Shown: positions 60,829-64,000 of the stretch, one piece after another
How positions within the stretch are numbered: the first letter of the stretch is position 1
Layout of the letters: each line of letters begins with the position of its first letter
NCBI GenBank assembly: GCA_946478845.1
Contig: CAMLDI010000016.1
Coordinates: forward strand, 1 to 64,000
Direction of reading: 5' to 3'
DNA length: 64,000 bases
Source: an uncultured Paenibacillaceae bacterium
GTDB taxonomy: Bacteria; Bacillota; Bacilli; Aneurinibacillales; Aneurinibacillaceae
Made by a program: the position numbers and the translations under genes
Notes under the pieces: generated by a model
Database searches by the model: none
What the model was told of the DNA's origin: nothing
Seen by the model: only the letters and a program-made list of their open reading frames with translations

Positions 60829-61848
60829 TTACCTCCTTTTTGCTACTGCAGGGAAATCACTTACCCCGCTCTCAATATGTTCCAATTCCCGCAAACGTTT
60901 TAAACCGCCTACTTTATCTAAAAATTCATAATGATCTTTGGTGCTGTAAATGTATTTTTCAATATATTGTCTGACCCCTTCATCCGTTAAGGAAGCATCT
61001 AGCCATTCTTGCCAATGCTCTTCATCAAAAGAGTAGAGGGAAGGCACTTGGTTCGGGAAAGAACCAAAGGGGGCTTCAACTACAGCATCTACCACAAAGT
61101 AAGGGATTTTTGTTAAATCAGGGCGATCACTAATCACGTGATCGGGCACAATTTTTTCCGCTGTTACAATGACATGTTTCGCCGCATGGGCCAATTCGAT
61201 ATCTTCCGCAATGTTTCCATCGATTTGGCAATTGCCATAACGGTCGGCCCGGTGCACATGAAGAAGGGCTACATCTGGGAAGCATGCTGGCAATAATTCA
61301 ATAGGCCGGCCTGTAAAAGGATCGGTGATGGTTTTGGATCCGCTATAATGTAACGTATCGGTGCCCAGTGCAGAACGGGTGGGATAAAAAGGCAGCCCTT
61401 TCATGGCTGCGGTAAACCGCCATTGGAATCCCGCATTGGATATTTCGGAAACTACTTTTAATTTTCCCCTTTCTACAGCAGAGCGGGAAGGACGGGATAA
61501 ACCACGAATTTCATCTGCGAAACCATAGGAAACTTCGGCCTGAGTCACCAACCCGGCGGCTGTAAGAAACTGCCAATCATGTTGAGAGCCTTTCGTTCCT
61601 ACAGTTAGGTTGCCAATTCCTTGCCGGACAATTTCATAGACAGCAGCCATGGGATTACGGACCGAACCCATGCCACCGAAAACAATATAATCGCCATCCT
61701 TTACACCTTCCTGGATGGCTTGTTTTAAAGAAATACGCTTATCCCGGTGTTCCATTGATTTTTTTTTGCGACGTAATTCCCGAATTTCATCGGGATTTGC
61801 CCAACCATATAAGAAAGACTTTTGTTGGTCTTGAATAGCTTGACTCAT
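60829..61848 (-). CDS. CoA-transferase alpha subunit (glutaconate/3-oxoadipate type)
   Basis: A 339-residue subunit with KRISLKQAIQEGVKDGDYIVFGGMGSVRNPMAAVYEIVRQG, LTVGTKGSQHDWQFLTAAGLV, FPDVALLHVHRADRYGNCQIDG and SDRPDLTKIPYFVVDAVVEAPFGSFP, as in GctA-like proteins. The ATG at 61848 fits AAAGGAGG; the ATG at 61854 abuts it. The C-terminal part (about 265-339) continues past the core fold. Together with the beta subunit this is a two-gene unit inserted between ftsZ and spoIIGA; no pathway partner is next to it. Confidence 0.85.
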   Translation of the reverse strand: MSQAIQDQQKSFLYGWANPDEIRELRRKKKSMEHRDKRISLKQAIQEGVKDGDYIVFGGMGSVRNPMAAVYEIVRQGIGNLTVGTKGSQHDWQFLTAAGLVTQAEVSYGFADEIRGLSRPSRSAVERGKLKVVSEISNAGFQWRFTAAMKGLPFYPTRSALGTDTLHYSGSKTITDPFTGRPIELLPACFPDVALLHVHRADRYGNCQIDGNIAEDIELAHAAKHVIVTAEKIVPDHVISDRPDLTKIPYFVVDAVVEAPFGSFPNQVPSLYSFDEEHWQEWLDASLTDEGVRQYIEKYIYSTKDHYEFLDKVGGLKRLRELEHIESGVSDFPAVAKRR

Positions 61849-61983
61849 AAACATCCTCCTTTGCTGTAATTTCTTTTGGCTAAGTTTTTATGAATCACTC
61901 GTTAATAGATTATAAACCTATAATACATAGTTGACAACTAAGATTTATATGTAATGAAATTAGTTTCATTAATATGTCTAAGA

Positions 61984-62063
61984 TTGTCTTAAATAAGCAA
62001 GCATAATTTGTCTGAATTTTTCATACGATTTAAGGACAATAGTATACTTTTCTATGTGATAAT
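61984..62063 (+). promoter_or_regulatory. spoIIG upstream region with possible 0A boxes
   Basis: TTGTCTTAA (61984-61992) and TTTGTCTGAA (about 62008-62017) are imperfect 0A-box-like sites, and TATACT (62043-62048) or GATAAT (62058-62063) could be the -10. The known spoIIG promoter is activated by Spo0A-P and has wide spacing, so the location is right, but the sites are degenerate. Confidence 0.35.
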
Positions 62064-62101
62064 GAATTAAAAGCAGACTGTAAAGGAGGGAGATCAATGA
62101 G

Positions 62102-63013
62102 GTGAAGGTTTATGCGGACCTTGTAATCATAACCAATTTTATTTTTGATCTGCTTTTACTTCTCTTAACTGCAAGAATTAGAAAAATACAGGTCAAAAAA
62201 ATTCGTTTCATATTGGCTTCCTTACTTGGCGCTTTTTATTCTATTTTTTTATTGTTTCCGGAACTTTCCCTGGGATACACCCTGCTTTCGAAGCTCTTAT
62301 TCTCTGGATTCATGATTTGGATTGCTTTTGGCAAAATGGGAATGTGGGCCTTTATCCAAAGTTTTTTAACATTTTATGGGGTTTCCATTTTCATGGGAGG
62401 AGGAATATTTGCTCTTGAATACCTTAGCCAACAATCGGTGAGTGTATCAGGGGGGATTGCCTTTTCCTATGGAAAACCAAGTTTTTTATTTATTTCTGTT
62501 AGTTTTTTTATTTTGTGGTGGTTTGCTGAGAAAGCATACAAATCTTTAAAAGTCACACGGCAAAAAGAAACACATTATGTGAAAACTCACATAGAAATTC
62601 ATGGTACAGTTTTGTCCTGTACAGGCTTTATTGACACAGGAAATCAACTATATGATGCTCTATCCCGTACACCTGTTACCATTACAGAATTATCCCTGTG
62701 GAAGGATCACCTTCCCCCTTCACTTTATGAATGGATCTCCACGAATGATACCCTTACGACACCTCCTTCTGATGTGCCTGCTGAATGGGTGGGGAGAATA
62801 CGCCTCATCCCTTATCGAACCGTCTCCAGTCAAAGTAGTTTTTTAGTGGCATTGCGGCCTGACAAAGTGATTTTTGCGAAAGATGGAATTGAATATTGTC
62901 CGGAAAAAATGTTAATTGGTTTACGGGACGGGAGTCTTGCCTCTGACGGCAGCTATCAAGCAATAGTACATTCATGTGTGCTACAGGGCTATAGTAATGA
63001 AATAGCCTCCTAA
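62102..63013 (+). CDS. spoIIGA: SpoIIGA, pro-sigma-E processing aspartic protease
   Basis: A 303-residue membrane protease that cleaves pro-sigma-E in the mother cell after a signal from SpoIIR. Five membrane segments in the N-terminal half (about 5-22, 36-53, 59-77, 85-105, 125-142) and a cytoplasmic aspartic protease domain with DTGN at 178-181. GTG start at 62102 about ten bases after AAAGGAGGGAG. Directly followed by its substrate gene sigE, the usual spoIIG operon. Confidence 0.93.
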   Translation: MKVYADLVIITNFIFDLLLLLLTARIRKIQVKKIRFILASLLGAFYSIFLLFPELSLGYTLLSKLLFSGFMIWIAFGKMGMWAFIQSFLTFYGVSIFMGGGIFALEYLSQQSVSVSGGIAFSYGKPSFLFISVSFFILWWFAEKAYKSLKVTRQKETHYVKTHIEIHGTVLSCTGFIDTGNQLYDALSRTPVTITELSLWKDHLPPSLYEWISTNDTLTTPPSDVPAEWVGRIRLIPYRTVSSQSSFLVALRPDKVIFAKDGIEYCPEKMLIGLRDGSLASDGSYQAIVHSCVLQGYSNEIAS

Positions 63014-63037
63014 AATTATGTTAAAGGGGGAGAGATT

Positions 63038-63760
63038 GTGATTGCAAAATGGCGTTTAATTCTTACATTATGGTTTTACCGTGTCCTTTATTTGTTAGGT
63101 GTGAAAGGTGAAGAAGTTCATTATATTGGTGGAAGTGAGGCTCTTCCCCCGCCTTTAAATAGGGAAGAGGAAGAATATTTATTAAGCAAGCTCCATACAG
63201 GAGATTCGGCGGTTCGCGCCATGTTAATTGAACGGAATTTGCGCCTGGTGGTGTACATCGCCCGAAAATTTGAAAACACTGGAATTAATATTGAAGATCT
63301 TGTCAGCATAGGAACCATTGGATTAATTAAAGCAGTGAATACCTTTGATCCTGAGAAAAAAATCAAACTGGCCACCTATGCTTCCCGCTGTATTGAAAAC
63401 GAAATTCTCATGTTTCTCCGCAGAAACAGTAAAATAAAATCTGAAGTTTCCTTTGATGAGCCATTAAACATTGATTGGGATGGCAATGAATTATTGCTTT
63501 CTGATGTGCTAGGGACGGAAAATGATATTATCTATCGGGATCTAGAAGAGCAGGTAGATAAAAAATTATTGTACAATGCCCTTGATAAGCTATCAGATAG
63601 AGAACGGGTGATTATGGAACTCCGCTTTGGTTTGAGTGGAGAAGAGGAGAAAACCCAGAAAGATGTTGCAGATATGCTGGGGATTTCCCAGTCTTATATC
63701 TCCCGATTAGAAAAGCGGATCATCAAGCGGCTGCAAAAAGAGTTCCATAAAATGATTTAA
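63038..63760 (+). CDS. sigE: RNA polymerase sporulation sigma factor sigma-E
   Basis: Early mother-cell sigma factor, made as an inactive proprotein. The hydrophobic N-terminal extension (about residues 1-27, [23 protein letters not shown]) is the membrane-binding prosequence; [13 protein letters not shown] follows the cleavage area. Region 2 ([39 protein letters not shown]) and region 4 ([27 protein letters not shown]) are intact. GTG start at 63038 after GGGGGAGAG. 240 residues. Confidence 0.97.
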   Translation: MIAKWRLILTLWFYRVLYLLGVKGEEVHYIGGSEALPPPLNREEEEYLLSKLHTGDSAVRAMLIERNLRLVVYIARKFENTGINIEDLVSIGTIGLIKAVNTFDPEKKIKLATYASRCIENEILMFLRRNSKIKSEVSFDEPLNIDWDGNELLLSDVLGTENDIIYRDLEEQVDKKLLYNALDKLSDRERVIMELRFGLSGEEEKTQKDVADMLGISQSYISRLEKRIIKRLQKEFHKMI

Positions 63761-63787
63761 GGATTGTCCCTCATCGATTTTTCCTTC

Positions 63788-63817
63788 TGCATAATTTTTC
63801 CCCTGACGGAGATACTT
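63788..63817 (+). promoter_or_regulatory. Sigma-F-like promoter of sigG
   Basis: TGCATA (63788-63793), 14 bases, then GGAGATACTT (63808-63817). This fits the sigma-F consensus (wGCATA and GGnrAnAmTw, spacing about 15) and the known control of sigG by sigma-F in the forespore. Confidence 0.65.
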
Positions 63818-63853
63818 AACAGTAACACGCTTGCTCCATCAGGAGGGAAACAG

Positions 63854-64000
63854 ATGACACGTAACAAGGTGGAAATTTGTGGAGTAGATACTTCAAAATT
63901 GCCGGTTTTAACCAACGTTGAAATGAGAGCATTATTTGTCCGGCTCCAAAACGGAGAATATGCAGCAAGAGAAAAGTTAGTGAATGGAAATCTTCGTCTT
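63854..64000 (+). CDS. sigG: Sporulation sigma factor sigma-G (5' part, cut by window end)
   Basis: The first 49 codons of the late forespore sigma factor: MTRNKVEICGVDTSKLPVL, then NVEMRALFVRLQNGEYAAREKLVNGNLRL. This is almost the same as the B. subtilis sigma-G N-terminus. AGGAGGG lies seven bases before the ATG. The gene runs off the window at 64000; no stop is reached. It has its own sigma-F-like promoter and stands after spoIIGA-sigE as in other Bacillales. Confidence 0.95.
   Translation, partial: MTRNKVEICGVDTSKLPVLTNVEMRALFVRLQNGEYAAREKLVNGNLRL

Noticed and set aside
60066..61848. Interpretation of the CoA-transferase pair as part of a complete glutamate fermentation cluster
   Set aside because: No glutaconyl-CoA decarboxylase or hydroxyglutaryl-CoA dehydratase genes are nearby; only the transferase itself is supported.

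Overview
The window is a continuous, gene-dense stretch of chromosome from an AT-rich, endospore-forming Firmicute of the order Bacillales. Evidence for this is the set of sporulation genes (spoIVB, spo0A, rsfA-like, spoVD, spoVE, spoIIGA, sigE and the start of sigG), the bacillithiol enzyme BshC, a DAP-type MurE, strong AGGAGG ribosome binding sites, frequent TTG/GTG starts and many U-tailed hairpin terminators. The sequence does not let me name a species. No phage, insertion sequence, CRISPR array or rRNA is seen, and every recognisable gene looks intact. Only the last gene (sigG) is cut by the window edge.

Layout. (1) 1-13.4 kb: the conserved run nusB, TsaD paralogue, folD, xseA, xseB, ispA, dxs, tlyA, nadK, argR, recN, spoIVB, spo0A, covering transcription antitermination, folate, DNA repair, isoprenoid, NAD and sporulation functions, with three 0A-box-like sites in front of spo0A. 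(2) 13.5-38 kb: a mosaic of short transcription units, many on the minus strand. They include a CstR-like repressor, fabI, a PHP phosphoesterase, a YutG-type phosphatidylglycerophosphatase, one CAT-anticodon tRNA, a MarR/ScoC-like regulator, a CcoG/FixG-like iron-sulfur membrane protein, a 37-residue SR1P-like peptide gene, arginine decarboxylase and AdoMet decarboxylase (polyamines), pepA, a ylaH/ylaJ/ylaK neighbourhood, an MBL-fold hydrolase, a CcoS-like peptide, a MidA-like methyltransferase, a SufR-like regulator, an MgsR/Spx-like protein, a crotonase, an RsfA-like regulator, and a biotin carrier plus carboxyltransferase pair. (3) 37.2-60 kb: bshC, S-adenosylhomocysteine hydrolase and the division/cell wall (dcw) cluster mraZ, rsmH, ftsL, pbpB, spoVD, murE, mraY, murD, spoVE, murG, murB, murA, divIB, two DUF881 genes, sbp, ftsA, ftsZ. 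(4) 60-61.9 kb: a minus-strand, visibly more GC-rich CoA-transferase gene pair wedged between ftsZ and the spoIIG operon. (5) 62-64 kb: spoIIGA-sigE and the beginning of sigG behind a sigma-F-like promoter.

Most genes are standard Bacillales core genes. The observations most worth a second look are not protein families but RNA and DNA signals: a probable small RNA of about 75 nt with C-rich anti-Shine-Dalgarno motifs on the minus strand at 30583-30657, with near-consensus promoter and its own terminator; a structured leader in front of speD that could hide its ribosome binding site; a 48-bp imperfect palindrome before the RsfA-like gene; MraZ-type 10-bp-spaced repeats before mraZ; and a CstR-like repressor with the C31/N56/C60 pattern expected of a persulfide rather than copper sensor. 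All functions are assigned from motifs read by eye; no database search was run.
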